Below, in pieces: positions 25,301-34,752 of a stretch of DNA of 52,765 nt. Below the pieces are notes generated by a model. It made no database searches, was not told the DNA's origin, and saw only the letters and a list, made by a program, of their open reading frames with translations. Position numbers and translations under genes: made by a program. Origin of the DNA: Candidatus Kapaibacterium sp. (lineage in GTDB: Bacteria; Bacteroidota; Ignavibacteria; Kapaibacteriales; UBA2268). Position 1 is the first letter of the stretch, and each line of letters starts with the position of its first letter. The stretch lies in the NCBI GenBank assembly GCA_026390695.1, contig JAPLFL010000042.1:1-52765 (forward strand), read 5' to 3'.

Positions 25301-26659
25301 TTTTCCTTCGACTAAACGGGGCTGGAATGCCTGAATACCGAGTCTATGAAGAGTAGGAGCACGGTTAAGCATGATTGGGTGACCTTCGATTACTTTCTCA
25401 AGTATATCCCAAACTTCTGTTGTTTTGCGCTCAACCATCTTTTTGGCACTTTTCACGGTTTTAACGTGTCCGCGCTCAATTAGTTTTCTAATGATAAATG
25501 GTTTGAAAAGCTCAACAGCCATATCTTTTGGCAAACCGCATTCATGAATCTTTAGTTCCGGTCCCACAACGATTACCGAACGACCAGAGTAATCGACACG
25601 TTTACCAAGTAAGTTCTGGCGGAAACGACCGGTTTTTCCTTTAAGCGTATCGGCTAAAGATTTGAGGGCTCGTTGTGATTCAGAGCGAACAGCGCGGCGG
25701 CTGTTGTCAAACAATGCATCAACTGCTTCCTGAAGCATACGTTTTTCATTACGCAAGATGACTTCAGGAGCCTTAATATCAATTAATCTTTTTAATCTGT
25801 TATTACGTATAATTACTCGGCGATATAAATCGTTAAGATCTGAGGTAGCAAAACGGCCGCCCTCAAGTGGGACCAGTGGTCTTAAATCAGGTGGAATAAC
25901 CGGAATTACATCCAATACCATCCACTCTGCTTGATTTACGTTATCACCTTTAAGACTTGAACGGAAATTATCTAAAACTCTTAATCTTTTGAGTAAGTCG
26001 GCTTTTTTAAGCTGAGAGGTCTCATCTTTTAATAAAGTTTTCAGATGGAGGTATTCTTTTTCAGGATCAACCCGTTTTAAGAGTTCTTTAATTGCATCTC
26101 CACCAATTAAAGCTATGAATTTATTCGGATCTTCATCGTCGAGATCATGATCACTACGAGGAAGTGAATCAAGAATATCCAAAAATTGTTCTTCGGTTAG
26201 AAGGTCTTTTGTCTGAAGACCAGTATTGCCGGGCTGAACAACAATATATGATTCATAATAAACAATTCTTTCAATATCTTTAGTAGGCATACCGAGAATT
26301 GCACTTATTTTACTTGGCAATGTGCGCAGAAACCAAATATGGACTACGGGAACAGCCAACATAATGTGTCCCATTCTTTCGCGGCGAACATTTTTCTGAG
26401 TTACTTCAACTCCACATCTGTCGCAGACAATACCCTTGTAGCGAATCCTTTTATATTTTCCGCAGGCACATTCCCAGTCGCGAATCGGGCCGAATATTTT
26501 TTCGCAGAAGAGACCATCTTTTTCCGGACGGAAAGATCTGTAATTGATAGTTTCTGGCTTTGTAACCTCGCCACGTGAACGATTTATAATATCGTCCGGC
26601 GATGCTATTTTAATCGATATTTTTGTGAATCCTCTTCTTGGAATCGCATGAGATTGCAT
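22352..26659 (-). CDS. rpoC: DNA-directed RNA polymerase subunit beta'
   Basis: A 1435-residue beta' subunit of RNA polymerase, full length. The N-terminal zinc site is C64/C66/C79/C82 ('[19 protein letters not shown]'). The catalytic loop N466-A-D468-F-D470-G-D472-Q holds the Mg2+ aspartates. A second zinc site appears later in 'CGTIRG' and '[11 protein letters not shown]', followed by '[21 protein letters not shown]' (bridge helix/trigger loop area). The C-terminus ends in a charged tail. It starts 35 bases after rpoB, so the two are in one transcript. ATG 26659 follows a GAGGT ribosome binding site. Confidence 0.98.
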   Translation of the reverse strand: MQSHAIPRRGFTKISIKIASPDDIINRSRGEVTKPETINYRSFRPEKDGLFCEKIFGPIRDWECACGKYKRIRYKGIVCDRCGVEVTQKNVRRERMGHIMLAVPVVHIWFLRTLPSKISAILGMPTKDIERIVYYESYIVVQPGNTGLQTKDLLTEEQFLDILDSLPRSDHDLDDEDPNKFIALIGGDAIKELLKRVDPEKEYLHLKTLLKDETSQLKKADLLKRLRVLDNFRSSLKGDNVNQAEWMVLDVIPVIPPDLRPLVPLEGGRFATSDLNDLYRRVIIRNNRLKRLIDIKAPEVILRNEKRMLQEAVDALFDNSRRAVRSESQRALKSLADTLKGKTGRFRQNLLGKRVDYSGRSVIVVGPELKIHECGLPKDMAVELFKPFIIRKLIERGHVKTVKSAKKMVERKTTEVWDILEKVIEGHPIMLNRAPTLHRLGIQAFQPRLVEGKAIQLHPLVCTAFNADFDGDQMAVHIPLSFESQLEALLLILAPHNIMHTQNGDPIAVPSQDMVLGVYYLTKAKKGVMGENKTFSNPEEVNIAVNSGVLNLHARIKVRYGKEFIETTAGRVLFNFIVPKEMGYINEVLTKKRLRQIIGICFRKAGLASTVEFLDDLKDTGFFYASKGGLSVSIADVIVPMEKEAIIAKTQKKIDEIEFAYKNGVISSGERYNKIIDNWSTATNRVADKLYSELSQIDQGFNTFWMMLDSQARGSKEQIRQLAGMRGLMAKPKKSLSGSTGELIENPIIANFKEGLSILEYFISTHGARKGLADTALKTADAGYLTRRLHDVAQDVIISEVDCGTIRGVDMTALKDGEEVKEPLYERILGRVALVDVIDPITGEMIIKAKNVIDEEIAQKIEQSALDSVLIRSVLTCESRRGVCAKCYGRNLATGRLIDSGEAVGTVASQSIGEPGTQLTLRTFHTGGTALLVASQSSVVAKFDGQVQFENMRIVSYEGDEGQISIVVSRSGVINIVDPDSNRILNKYDATYGAVLKVQENDMVKKGMMIYEWDPYNSAIITEVSGRVRYRDLQPNITYREVNDEQTGHITKVVIDSRDRTKSPMIEIVDDEAKVLKTYNIPTRAQIRVDDNDLVGVGSPLVKIPRDLGRMRDITGGLPRVTELFESRAPQNPATVSDIDGIINFEKQKRGQRVITVTSLDTKTKMEYSVPVGKYILVQEDDFVRAGDRLTEGSINPHDILRIKGPNAVQEYLVNEIQEVYRMQGVKINDKHIEVIVRQMLQKVKLIDSGDSNFLENDHIDRIRFLDENTRLKNLVVIEDKGDSKFKTGALVPKKKVREVNNDLKKKGAILVDSRPADPAIGEPILLGITQASLTTESWLSAASFQETTRVLSDAAVSAKIDNMHGLKENIILGQLIPAGTGIRFYQEMNVISDVGNIFGRPEKTEKSESNEKHHTPKRQLEVDMDEAKLVLEVK

Positions 26660-26694
26660 GTTTACCTCAATCTATTTAATTTATTTATTTCAAA

Positions 26695-29600
26695 TTAATC
26701 TATCTGAACATCTAAGCATAAACCTTGAAGTTCACGGATCAGAACGTTAAATGACTCAGGAATATTCGGTTGCGGAAGATTATCTCCTTTAACAATTGCT
26801 TCATAAGTTTTGGCACGTCCCTGAACATCATCCGATTTTACAGTTATCATTTCCTGCAAAGTATGAGCAGCACCATACGCTTCAAGAGCCCAGACTTCCA
26901 TCTCTCCGAGACGTTGTCCACCGAACTGTGCTTTACCGCCCAATGGCTGCTGAGTGATAAGAGAATATGGCCCTATGGAACGAGCATGGATCTTATCTTC
27001 AACAAGGTGAGATAATTTAAGCATGTATATTATTCCAACAGTAATTTTCTCCGTGAACTTCTCTCCGGCACGGCCATCAGTAAGTTCAATCTTGCCATCT
27101 CTTGGTAATCCTGCTTTATCAAGATACTCCCCTACTTCTTCCCATGAAGCGCCATCAAAAATCGGAGTTGCAAAATATTTGTGCATCTTTTCACCTGCCC
27201 AGCCAAGTGCTGTTTCAAACAACTGACCAAGGTTCATACGAGAAGGTACACCAAGTGGGTTTAAAACTATATCAACTGGCTGTCCATCGGGCAAGAACGG
27301 CATATCTTCGACGGGTACGATTTTTGAAACAATTCCTTTGTTTCCGTGGCGACCTGCCATTTTATCACCGACCTGAAGTTTTCTTTTCTTTGCTACATAA
27401 ACTTTAGCCATTTGAAGAATTCCCGGTTGAAGTTCATCCCCTGCAGCGAGTTTATTGCGTTCTGCACGGTAGCTGGCAATGATATCGGCACGTTTTGCAA
27501 TATAATTTATATATATTTCCCGTACCAGATCCATTTTTTCATTTGCAAGAATATCAAATTCAATATCAATTCTATCTGGTTTTAAAATCCCATCCAAATA
27601 TTTGGTTTTGATATCGTTGGGACCGATTTTTGTCCCCGAACGGAAAATCGAAACACCGTCAAGAAGACGCAATCCAAGCACTGTTTCGCCTGTTAAAGCT
27701 ATGCCCAATCTACGGATCAACTCTTCGTCAAGGTCTTTCAAAGTATGACGTTCGCGTACATCAAGTTGTTCCTGACGTTTCTTTTCTTCGCTGCGAGTTT
27801 CTTTATCAGAACTGAGTAAACGACGGGAAAATAATTTTGTATTAATTACAATACCTTTTAATCCGGGAGTTGCCTTCAAAGAAACATCTTTTACATCACC
27901 GGCTTTATCGCCGAAAATTGCGCGCAAGAGCTTTTCTTCAGGTGTAGGATCGGTCTCACCTTTTGGAGTAATTTTTCCAATTAAGATATCACCTTCACGA
28001 ACTTTGGCTCCCAAACGGATTACACCGTCTTCGTTCAAATCTTTTGTAGCCTCTTCGCTCACATTTGGAATTTCACGTGTAAATTCCTCTTCACCTCGTT
28101 TTGTATCTCGTACCTGAAGAGTAAATTCCTCAATATGTATGGAAGTAAATGTATCATTAGCAATTAATTTTTCAGAAATAATAATAGCATCTTCAAAGTT
28201 GTAACCGCGCCAGGGCATAAATGCAACAAGGATATTTTGTCCTAATGCGAGTTCTCCTGTTTGAGTTGCGGCTCCATCAGCCAGAGGCATACCATTAACA
28301 ACCCGATCACCCGTACGGACGATAGGTTTTTGATTTATACAAGTATCTTGATTGGTTCTGAAGAATTTTAACAAAGGATAAGTAACAACTTTTTTAAAGT
28401 TGAAATCCGTCAAACGATCGTGGTCTGGTCTGGTATCTTCATATCGAACCTTAATCATTTCACTGCTCACATATTCTACCACTCCATCACCTTCAGCAAG
28501 TATGAGTGTACGAGAATCTTTTGCAATACGAGCTTCCATACCTGTTCCAACTACGGGAGCACTTGGACGGAGCAGTGGTACTGCCTGACGTTGCATGTTC
28601 GATCCCATAAGTGCACGGTTAGCATCGTCATGTTCCAAAAATGGAATTAGCGAAGATGCCGCAGATGTGATCTGATCAGTTGAAACATCCATATAATGGA
28701 CTTCTTCCGGTTCAACGATCATAAAGTCACCTGAAAAGCGGGCTTTAACTTTAGGTCCGACTATTCTTGATTTCTTATCAATTGGTGTGGAAGCAGGAAC
28801 TATATAGCATCCGTCTTCTTTTTCTGCCGTTAAAAACACCCAATCCTTCATTACAACACCTTTTTCAACTTTATGATAAGGTGTTTCGATAAATCCTAAT
28901 TCATTAATACGGCCATGTATAGCCATGGAAGAGATTAGACCGATGTTCGGACCTTCAGGTGTTTCAATCGGGCAAAGACGACCGTAATGTGTATAATGAA
29001 CGTCACGAACTTCAAATCCGGCACGTTCGCGGGTTAAACCACCCGGTCCTAAAGCCGATGTTCTACGTTTATGAGTCAGCTCGGCAAGTGGATTTGTTTG
29101 ATCCATAAATTGAGAGAGCTGATTTGTTCCGAAGAACTGATTTACTACAGAGGTAATTGTTCTTGCGTTGACCAAATCAGCAGGAGTATAAGACTCACCG
29201 TCATGTATTCCAAGGCGTTCACGTATAGTACGGGACATACGGGAAAGACCAACATTGAATTGAGCAGTAAGCTGCTCTCCTACTGTACGAACGCGTCGAT
29301 TACCTAAGTGATCGATATCGTCTCCGGTTAATTTTTTATCGTGCAAATAAATCAAATGTTTGATGATTGCGACTATATCAGTATCAGTAAGAGTGGTAGT
29401 CTCAAACGGAATATCAAGATTAAGTTTCTGATTAATTCGGAAACGCCCTACGGATCCTAAATCATATCGTTTCGGATTGAAAAATAATTTTTCAAGCAAA
29501 GCTTCAGCAGTTTCAATATCCGGTGGCTCACTTGAGCGTAACTGACGATAAATGGCTTCAAGAGCGTCTTCTTTAGTACGTGTTGTATCTTTAACAATTG

Positions 29601-30549
29601 TTTTTGCTATAACAGGTTCGTCATTTGGATCACGATATATAAAAACACGAAGCCCGATAAAATCTGTTTCTTTCAATCTGTCATAAAGTGGCTGATCAAG
29701 AATAAAATCACGATTAGCAATAATTTCACCGGTTGTCATATCAATAACTTCAGAAGCAATCCGGCGACCAATCAGATCTTCAGTCAATTCGGATACCATA
29801 ATATCTTCGGCAAGTTCAAATAAATTCAGCAATGTTTCATCACTTGAATATCCCAAAGCGCGGAGAAGCGTAGTTACCGGAAATTTCTTTTTTCTGTCAA
29901 TATAAGCATACATCACATCATGAATATCCGTTGTAAACTCAATCCATGAGCCACGGAACGGGATTATTCTTGCTGTATATATTCTTGTGCCGTTCGGATG
30001 CACTGCATCATCAAAGAAAACGCCGGGTGAGCGGTGAATCTGGCTAACGATTACACGTTCAGCACCATTGATGATAAATGTCCCGCGAGGAGTCATAGCC
30101 GGTATATTACCAAGATAGACTTCCTGTTCGATTGAATCTATATAATCTTCTGAATCGCGGTCAGCTTTGGAAGATAGTCTGAGTTTAGCTTTTAGAGGTT
30201 TAGCAAATGTAAGTTCGCGCTCTCTACACTCTGACTCGGTGTATTTAGGTTTTTCGATTGAATAATCTAAAAATTCCAATTGATAAGTGCCAGAGGCATC
30301 TTCAATAGGAAAATTGATTAAAAAAGTTTGCTGAAGACCGACTAATTTTCTTTTTGTAGGAGGCACACCTTCCTGCAAAAAATCTTTATAAGAATCTAAT
30401 TGCATATTGAGCAAATCGGGGTAAGTGGTGAACTGCCGCGATTTGGCAAAATTCACTCGCTTACGTAATCTGATAAGTTCAGGTACGCTTTCTAAAATTA
30501 ATTCTTCGTGTTTTCCTTGAATAGCATTAGGAGCCGTGTTTGCACTCAC
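26695..30549 (-). CDS. rpoB: DNA-directed RNA polymerase subunit beta
   Basis: A 1284-residue beta subunit, full length. It carries the rifampicin-region block ('GTNQLSQFMDQTNPLAELTHKRR...LGPGGL'), 'CPIETPEGPNIGLI', 'MAGRHGNKG' and the C-terminal 'GGKAQFGGQRLGEMEVWALEAYGAA'. The rifampicin core looks wild type (Gln-Phe-Met-Asp and His-Lys-Arg retained). The start codon is GTG at 30549, preceded by AAGGAG; GGAG and CTCC around an AAAA loop could pair just before the start (30551-30562). The gap to rplL (203 bases) holds two hairpins that may attenuate rpo expression. Confidence 0.98.
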   Translation of the reverse strand: MSANTAPNAIQGKHEELILESVPELIRLRKRVNFAKSRQFTTYPDLLNMQLDSYKDFLQEGVPPTKRKLVGLQQTFLINFPIEDASGTYQLEFLDYSIEKPKYTESECRERELTFAKPLKAKLRLSSKADRDSEDYIDSIEQEVYLGNIPAMTPRGTFIINGAERVIVSQIHRSPGVFFDDAVHPNGTRIYTARIIPFRGSWIEFTTDIHDVMYAYIDRKKKFPVTTLLRALGYSSDETLLNLFELAEDIMVSELTEDLIGRRIASEVIDMTTGEIIANRDFILDQPLYDRLKETDFIGLRVFIYRDPNDEPVIAKTIVKDTTRTKEDALEAIYRQLRSSEPPDIETAEALLEKLFFNPKRYDLGSVGRFRINQKLNLDIPFETTTLTDTDIVAIIKHLIYLHDKKLTGDDIDHLGNRRVRTVGEQLTAQFNVGLSRMSRTIRERLGIHDGESYTPADLVNARTITSVVNQFFGTNQLSQFMDQTNPLAELTHKRRTSALGPGGLTRERAGFEVRDVHYTHYGRLCPIETPEGPNIGLISSMAIHGRINELGFIETPYHKVEKGVVMKDWVFLTAEKEDGCYIVPASTPIDKKSRIVGPKVKARFSGDFMIVEPEEVHYMDVSTDQITSAASSLIPFLEHDDANRALMGSNMQRQAVPLLRPSAPVVGTGMEARIAKDSRTLILAEGDGVVEYVSSEMIKVRYEDTRPDHDRLTDFNFKKVVTYPLLKFFRTNQDTCINQKPIVRTGDRVVNGMPLADGAATQTGELALGQNILVAFMPWRGYNFEDAIIISEKLIANDTFTSIHIEEFTLQVRDTKRGEEEFTREIPNVSEEATKDLNEDGVIRLGAKVREGDILIGKITPKGETDPTPEEKLLRAIFGDKAGDVKDVSLKATPGLKGIVINTKLFSRRLLSSDKETRSEEKKRQEQLDVRERHTLKDLDEELIRRLGIALTGETVLGLRLLDGVSIFRSGTKIGPNDIKTKYLDGILKPDRIDIEFDILANEKMDLVREIYINYIAKRADIIASYRAERNKLAAGDELQPGILQMAKVYVAKKRKLQVGDKMAGRHGNKGIVSKIVPVEDMPFLPDGQPVDIVLNPLGVPSRMNLGQLFETALGWAGEKMHKYFATPIFDGASWEEVGEYLDKAGLPRDGKIELTDGRAGEKFTEKITVGIIYMLKLSHLVEDKIHARSIGPYSLITQQPLGGKAQFGGQRLGEMEVWALEAYGAAHTLQEMITVKSDDVQGRAKTYEAIVKGDNLPQPNIPESFNVLIRELQGLCLDVQID

Positions 30550-30550
30550 C

Positions 30551-30562
30551 GGAGTTTTCTCC
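30551..30562 (-). promoter_or_regulatory. Possible Shine-Dalgarno-occluding mini-hairpin before rpoB
   Basis: On the - strand the ribosome binding site reads AAGGAGAAAACTCCGGTG. GGAG can pair with CTCC across an AAAA tetraloop, hiding the Shine-Dalgarno two bases before the GTG start. It is short (4 bp), so the effect would be mild unless another factor stabilises it. Confidence 0.3.
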
Positions 30563-30580
30563 TTAAAAATGAAAAAAACA

Positions 30581-30625
30581 GGATTTTTTGATATTACTTT
30601 CCCTCGAAAGCATTATCAAAAAACC
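30581..30625 (-). promoter_or_regulatory. AT-rich hairpin in the rplL-rpoB gap
   Basis: GG(A)TTTTTTGATA pairs with TATCAAAAAACC, one unpaired A, loop about 20 bases. It is the second hairpin after rplL and may be an RNA processing or pausing site between the ribosomal protein and polymerase genes. Confidence 0.4.
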
Positions 30626-30698
30626 CCAAATTATTGTCAAATAAATCATCAAATTTTTACCGTTCCGTTCAAAAAAAGAAAAGGTCACTAATATAACT

Positions 30699-30734
30699 CA
30701 AGGGTTAGGCGGTAAAAATTACCGCTAACCCTTG
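30699..30734 (-). terminator. Attenuator-type hairpin between rplL and rpoB
   Basis: CAAGGGTTAG(G)CGGTAA pairs with TTACCGCTAACCCTTG, a 16-bp stem with one bulged base and a tiny loop. It begins 18 bases after the rplL stop. No T-run follows on the - strand, so read-through is expected; the same place carries the rplL-rpoB attenuator in other bacteria. Confidence 0.6.
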
Positions 30735-30752
30735 TTTCAAAGCGCTTAATTG

Positions 30753-31136
30753 TTACTTCAATGTAACTTTTGCACCGGAGTCTTCTAATTTCTTTTTGAT
30801 TTCGGCGGCTTCATCTTTGTTGCAAGCTTCTTTAACTACTTTAGGTGCGCCTTCGACTAATTCTTTAGCTTCTTTTAAGCCAAGATTTGTAATTTCGCGG
30901 ATAGCTTTAATTACTTTAATCTTTTCTGCACCGGCTTCGGTTAATTCGACATCAAATTCAGTTTTTTCTTCTTCCGGTTCAGCGGCTGCGGCTGCTGCAC
31001 CTGGCATTGCTGCCATCATCATCGGTGCGGCTGCTGTAACGCCGAATTTTTCTTCTAATGCTTTTTTTAATTCCGAAGCTTCAACCAAGGTAAGTGCGGA
31101 AATTTTTTCAACAAGTTCTGCAACGTTTGCTGACAT
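30753..31136 (-). CDS. rplL: 50S ribosomal protein L7/L12
   Basis: A 127-residue stalk protein. The N-terminal dimerisation helix region ('[25 protein letters not shown]'), Ala-rich hinge (~35-53) and C-terminal domain ('[27 protein letters not shown]', ending 'AKVTLK') are all present. It recruits translation GTPases such as EF-G to the ribosome. It lies 69 bases after rplJ in the same operon. Confidence 0.98.
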   Translation of the reverse strand: MSANVAELVEKISALTLVEASELKKALEEKFGVTAAAPMMMAAMPGAAAAAAEPEEEKTEFDVELTEAGAEKIKVIKAIREITNLGLKEAKELVEGAPKVVKEACNKDEAAEIKKKLEDSGAKVTLK

Positions 31137-31205
31137 TTTATTTCTCCAAATTTAATTTAAAATAATTTTCAATTTTTTTAATAATCCGAACCATTCGGCT
31201 TATTT

Positions 31206-31727
31206 TTATGCTGCTCTTTTAGCAACTTCTTCGATAACTGATGCGAGATCACGAATGACCGCATTGATTGACCCGACTATTCCGGAGACCGGAGCATCTA
31301 AGCTCGACAGTATTCCGGATATCAAATCCTCGCGTGTTGGCAAGGTTGATATTAGAGCCAGTTGAGAGCCGTCATAGACCTGGCCTTCGATTATTGCAAC
31401 TTTTAAAGTTGGGAACTCGCGTTTTTCGGTAAACTGTTTAAATATTTTTGCTGGTGCAATCGGATCGCTTGATCCGAGAGCAAGTCCGGTTGGAAGCTCA
31501 AAATATTTATCCGGTACGTTAAAACCGCCGATTTCCTCCATAGCGCGGCGTATCAAAGTATTTTTTGCTACTCTGTAAGTCACACCTTTTTCTTTAAATT
31601 GCCGACGCATGTTGATTGTATCGGCTACCTTCATTCTTGCAAAATCGATAAAATAAACACCAGATGCGTTTTTGAGCAATTCAACTAACTCTGCGTATTT
31701 TTTTACTTTTTGTTCTTTAGATACCAT
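31206..31727 (-). CDS. rplJ: 50S ribosomal protein L10
   Basis: A 173-residue L10, normal length. It has the L10 opening ('EQKVKKYAELVELLKNASGVYFIDFARMKV'), the rRNA-binding core with 'YRVAKNTLIRRAMEE', and a C-terminal helix ('IRDLASVIEEVAKRAA') that holds L7/L12 dimers. L10 with L12 is expected to repress its own mRNA through the leader just upstream (31765-31806). Confidence 0.97.
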   Translation of the reverse strand: MVSKEQKVKKYAELVELLKNASGVYFIDFARMKVADTINMRRQFKEKGVTYRVAKNTLIRRAMEEIGGFNVPDKYFELPTGLALGSSDPIAPAKIFKQFTEKREFPTLKVAIIEGQVYDGSQLALISTLPTREDLISGILSSLDAPVSGIVGSINAVIRDLASVIEEVAKRAA

Positions 31728-31764
31728 CGTTTTGCTTGTAATTTATTTAACTTCAGCGTTAAAT

Positions 31765-31806
31765 GTTAGCAGCCACCGGTTTGAACCGAAGGAGAAGCCT
31801 GCTGAC
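31765..31806 (-). promoter_or_regulatory. L10 leader-like RNA structure upstream of rplJ
   Basis: In the 143-base gap between rplA and rplJ, the - strand folds as GTCAGCAG...CTGCTAAC (one mismatch) enclosing CGGT-TCAA-ACCG, with asymmetric internal bases between the stems. A bent stem of this kind before rplJ fits an autoregulatory L10(L12)4 binding site. The assignment rests on position and fold only. Confidence 0.5.
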
Positions 31807-31870
31807 TTTGCGCTTTCAGTGCGTAATAGACAATTTTTACTTATTAGTTTGAACTTAATAATCAAACTAT

Positions 31871-32575
31871 TTAACTTATAACTTTTTCAAAGGACAATTC
31901 GTTGATTTTAACTCCACCACCCATTGTTGATGAAAACGCAACGTTTTTAATATATTTTCCTTTAGCCGTTGTTGGTTTTGCTTTTAATACGCTTTGATAA
32001 AATGTATTGATATTCTCTTGCAATTTTATTGCATCGAATGAGCATTTGCCAACTGCAGCATGGACATTTCCGGTTTTATCAACACGGAATTCAATTTTAC
32101 CGGCTTTGACCTCGGTTACCGCTTTTGCCACATCAAATGTAACTGTTCCGCTTTTAGGGTTTGGCATCAAGCCACGTGGGCCAAGGATTCTACCAAGCTT
32201 ACCAACTTCGCCCATTACATCGGGAGTAGCAACTATTACATCGATATCAGCCCAGCCACCCTTAATTTTTTCTACATATTCTTCCATACCGGCATAATCA
32301 GCACCTGCATCAAGTGCTTCTTTATCTTTTGGTGATTTGCAGATAACAAGAACTCTTACTTTTTTACCAATACCATGAGGCAATGATACCGTACCACGAA
32401 CCATCTGGTCTGCTTTACGTGGATCAACACCAAGTCGGATAGCTACCTCAAATGATTCGTCGAATTTTGCAGTTGCATTTTTCTTCACCAAGTCAACAGC
32501 TTCCTGAAATGTATAAGCTTGCTTTACATCGAAGCTTTTTACAATTTTTTTAAATCTTTTACTAAACTTTTTCAT
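31871..32575 (-). CDS. rplA: 50S ribosomal protein L1
   Basis: A 234-residue L1, full length, with '[32 protein letters not shown]', '[18 protein letters not shown]' and '[19 protein letters not shown]'. It forms the L1 stalk on 23S rRNA and commonly represses the rplK-rplA mRNA. It is 33 bases after rplK, in the same operon. Confidence 0.98.
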   Translation of the reverse strand: MKKFSKRFKKIVKSFDVKQAYTFQEAVDLVKKNATAKFDESFEVAIRLGVDPRKADQMVRGTVSLPHGIGKKVRVLVICKSPKDKEALDAGADYAGMEEYVEKIKGGWADIDVIVATPDVMGEVGKLGRILGPRGLMPNPKSGTVTFDVAKAVTEVKAGKIEFRVDKTGNVHAAVGKCSFDAIKLQENINTFYQSVLKAKPTTAKGKYIKNVAFSSTMGGGVKINELSFEKVIS

Positions 32576-32608
32576 GATTTAAACTTTAAATAATTCAAAA
32601 ACGCTTTA

Positions 32609-33034
32609 TTAGCCTTCAACCAAAATACCCATACTACGTGCAGTTCCTTTTATCATACTTACGGCACTGTCCATAGTATCACAGTTCAGATCAGGCATTT
32701 TAATTTTGGCTATATCAACGCACTGAGCATGGGTTACTGTGGCAACTTTTTTCTTATTTGGCTCTGGAGAGCCTCCTTTGATACCTGCGGATTTAATTAA
32801 TAAAACCGGCGCCGGTGGCGACTTTATAATAAAAACAAAGGATTTATCGGTGTAGTAGGTAACCTGAACAGGTAGAATCATACCGATTTGCTTTGATGTT
32901 TTGGCGTTAAATTGTTTAACAAACTCCATACCGTTCAGACCACGTTGACCGAAAGCTGGACCAACAGGAGGCGCCATTGTGGCTTCGCCTGCTTTTAACT
33001 GAAGTTTGAACACACCTGCTAATTTTTTTGCCAT
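32609..33034 (-). CDS. rplK: 50S ribosomal protein L11
   Basis: A 141-residue L11, normal length: '[25 protein letters not shown]' (N-terminal domain) and the RNA-binding '[29 protein letters not shown]' C-terminal domain. It binds the GTPase-associated centre of 23S rRNA, next to the L10/L12 stalk. It follows nusG by 53 bases. Confidence 0.98.
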   Translation of the reverse strand: MAKKLAGVFKLQLKAGEATMAPPVGPAFGQRGLNGMEFVKQFNAKTSKQIGMILPVQVTYYTDKSFVFIIKSPPAPVLLIKSAGIKGGSPEPNKKKVATVTHAQCVDIAKIKMPDLNCDTMDSAVSMIKGTARSMGILVEG

Positions 33035-33087
33035 TTCTTACTCTTGTATTTTATATTAAAATAACTGTCTAAATTTTTTATATCAGA

Positions 33088-33660
33088 TTAATGATTTTCC
33101 ATCTCTACTTGACTAAAATCGAGCTCTACAGGCGTTTTGCGTCCTAATATCCCGATTTCAACTTTTAATTTTTGTTTTTCGTTGTTTACTTCCTTAACAG
33201 TTCCGTTAAAGTTTGTAAAAGGTCCTTCGATAACCTTGATTGGATCGCCAATCTGGAAGGTTGTCTCTATAGTTGTAATGTTTTTGCGTTCCTCAACGCG
33301 TCCGATGATTCTCTCTACTTCGTGCATCTGTAGTGGCTGTGGTTCAAGCTTTCTACCAACAAAGCTAACTACCGATGATAAAGTTGAAATAACCTCATGT
33401 ATTTTCTTATCCATAATCATATAGACAATCACATAACCCGGAAGGAAATTTTTGATTCTTGTTCTGCGTTTTCCGCTACGAACCTCAAAAACAGTTTCCT
33501 GTGGAATGATTATCTGGCGAATTTTTTCTTCAAGGTTCAACCTCTTGACTTCCGCTTCCAAAGCGAGTTTAACCCGCTGTTCATGTCCCGTAAAAGTACG
33601 TATAGCATACCACTTGGGTTCGATGTTTTTTGGAATATTTATTAGTGCCGGTTCACTCAT
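33088..33660 (-). CDS. nusG: Transcription termination/antitermination protein NusG
   Basis: A 190-residue NusG. The NGN domain opens with 'KWYAIRTFTGHEQRVKLALE' and the C-terminal KOW domain holds 'GDPIKVIEGPFTNFNGTVKEV'. It binds the RNA polymerase clamp and affects pausing, Rho termination and coupling to ribosomes. It follows secE by 42 bases in the usual order secE-nusG-rplK. Confidence 0.97.
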   Translation of the reverse strand: MSEPALINIPKNIEPKWYAIRTFTGHEQRVKLALEAEVKRLNLEEKIRQIIIPQETVFEVRSGKRRTRIKNFLPGYVIVYMIMDKKIHEVISTLSSVVSFVGRKLEPQPLQMHEVERIIGRVEERKNITTIETTFQIGDPIKVIEGPFTNFNGTVKEVNNEKQKLKVEIGILGRKTPVELDFSQVEMENH

Positions 33661-33702
33661 GGTCGGTATTTTTTGTGTAAAAAAGGTTGGATAAATGAAG
33701 GT

Positions 33703-33897
33703 TTAGTGAGATAACCAAACCAAACCCTTTGATACAATAGTCATAATTGTATCTATAAAAAAAGCAAATACTGTAAATATCATGGAAGTAACGATGACAA
33801 CTATAGTTGATTCACGTAACTGATCTTTAGTAGGCCAAGAAACTTTTTTCATTTCAGCCACTACTTCATTTGCAAAATCTTTTATTTTCTTAATCAT
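33703..33897 (-). CDS. secE: Preprotein translocase subunit SecE
   Basis: A 64-residue short SecE with one membrane segment ('STIVVIVTSMIFTVFAFFIDTIM', ~30-52). The amphipathic start 'FANEVVAEMKKVSWPTKDQL' contains the conserved 'KVSWPT'. It is an essential part of the SecYEG channel. It lies between tRNA-Trp and nusG; no rpmG (L33) is seen before it. Confidence 0.96.
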   Translation of the reverse strand: MIKKIKDFANEVVAEMKKVSWPTKDQLRESTIVVIVTSMIFTVFAFFIDTIMTIVSKGLVWLSH

Positions 33898-33922
33898 AAT
33901 TTAATCTTTCATTTTTCAAAAG

Positions 33923-33995
33923 CACGGGTGGTAGGACTCGAACCCACAGCCTACGGTTTTGGAGACCGTCGCTCTACCAATTGAACTACACCCGT
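33923..33995 (-). tRNA. tRNA-Trp (anticodon CCA)
   Basis: A 73-base cloverleaf: acceptor ACGGGTG/CACCCGT, discriminator G, D-arm GTTC..GAGC, anticodon loop CTCCAAA (CCA), T-loop TTCGAGT. CCA is not encoded. It is the last tRNA before secE. Confidence 0.97.
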
Positions 33996-34009
33996 AGAAC
34001 CGTTTTCAG

Positions 34010-34082
<73 letters not shown>

Positions 34083-34114
34083 AAATATCAAATAACTATT
34101 TCAAATCCACGCTG

Positions 34115-34187
34115 AGCGGGAAACGAGGCTCGAACTCGCGACCCTCAGCTTGGGAAGCTGATGCTCTACCAACTGAGCTACTCCCGC
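34115..34187 (-). tRNA. tRNA-Gly (anticodon CCC)
   Basis: A 73-base cloverleaf: acceptor GCGGGAG/TTCCCGC, anticodon stem TCAGC/GCTGA with loop TTCCCAA, T-loop TTCGAGC, discriminator T. It is nearly identical to the tRNA-Gly(TCC) 192 bases upstream, pointing to a tandem duplication followed by an anticodon change. Confidence 0.95.
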
Positions 34188-34260
34188 GTTTTAGAGAAAA
34201 AAACAATCAGGCTCATACAATTTCCTCCCGTAAAAGCCTAATTTTCCCTCTTTTCTCACT

Positions 34261-34290
34261 CTCGAAGTACATTTGAAGCACTTCTTCGAG
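34261..34290. repeat. Small inverted repeat between the two tRNA-Gly genes
   Basis: CTCGAAG at one end and CTTCGAG at the other, with a further GAAGT/ACTTC pair inside. The 192-base gap between the tRNA-Gly genes is otherwise plain AT-rich sequence. It may be an RNA processing site in the tRNA precursor. Confidence 0.35.
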
Positions 34291-34379
34291 TATTCAGATA
34301 ACCTTTTAATTTTGTTTTGTTCTAAATTTTTTATAATTTTGAATTGTCAAAATTTCGGTAAAGTTATCTTAAATTCTTG

Positions 34380-34452
34380 AGCGGGAGACGAGACTCGAAC
34401 TCGCGACCCTCAGCTTGGAAGGCTAATGCTCTACCGACTGAGCTACTCCCGC
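34380..34452 (-). tRNA. tRNA-Gly (anticodon TCC)
   Basis: A 73-base cloverleaf: acceptor GCGGGAG/CTCCCGC, anticodon loop CTTCCAA (TCC), T-loop TTCGAGT, discriminator T. The anticodon stem TTAGC/GCTGA contains a T-G pair. This is the usual glycine tRNA of the Tyr-Gly-Thr cluster. Confidence 0.96.
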
Positions 34453-34462
34453 ATCAATTTTG

Positions 34463-34546
34463 TGGGAGGGGAAGGATTCGAACCTCCGTAAGACGTTGTC
34501 TAGCAGATTTACAGTCTGCCCCGTTTAACCACTTCGGTACCCGCCC
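34463..34546 (-). tRNA. tRNA-Tyr (anticodon GTA)
   Basis: An 84-base class II tRNA: anticodon stem GCAGA/TCTGC with loop CTGTAAA (GTA), long variable arm with stem AGAC/GTCT, T-loop TTCGAAT, discriminator A. The acceptor pairs GGGCGGG with CCCTCCC, leaving a C4-U69 mismatch. First gene of the tRNA-secE-nusG-rpl-rpo series. Confidence 0.95.
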
Positions 34547-34752
34547 AAAATTTAGCCTACAAAATTACCAATTATTTTTGATTTAGTCAAGTATTATTTT
34601 TTTTTATTCGTATATTTCTATTTTTATAATTCCAACTGTACTTATATATCCCATTATAATCCAAGCACTTATCTACTATATTTCTTACTGTATTAATTTA
34701 TATTAATTTACGATTATTTGTAAAATTTACGCTTTTTCATTGGAAATCTATT

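Noticed and set aside
34377-34586. 69-codon + strand open frame across two tRNA genes
   Set aside because: It is the antisense of tRNA-Gly and tRNA-Tyr; such frames are common false genes.
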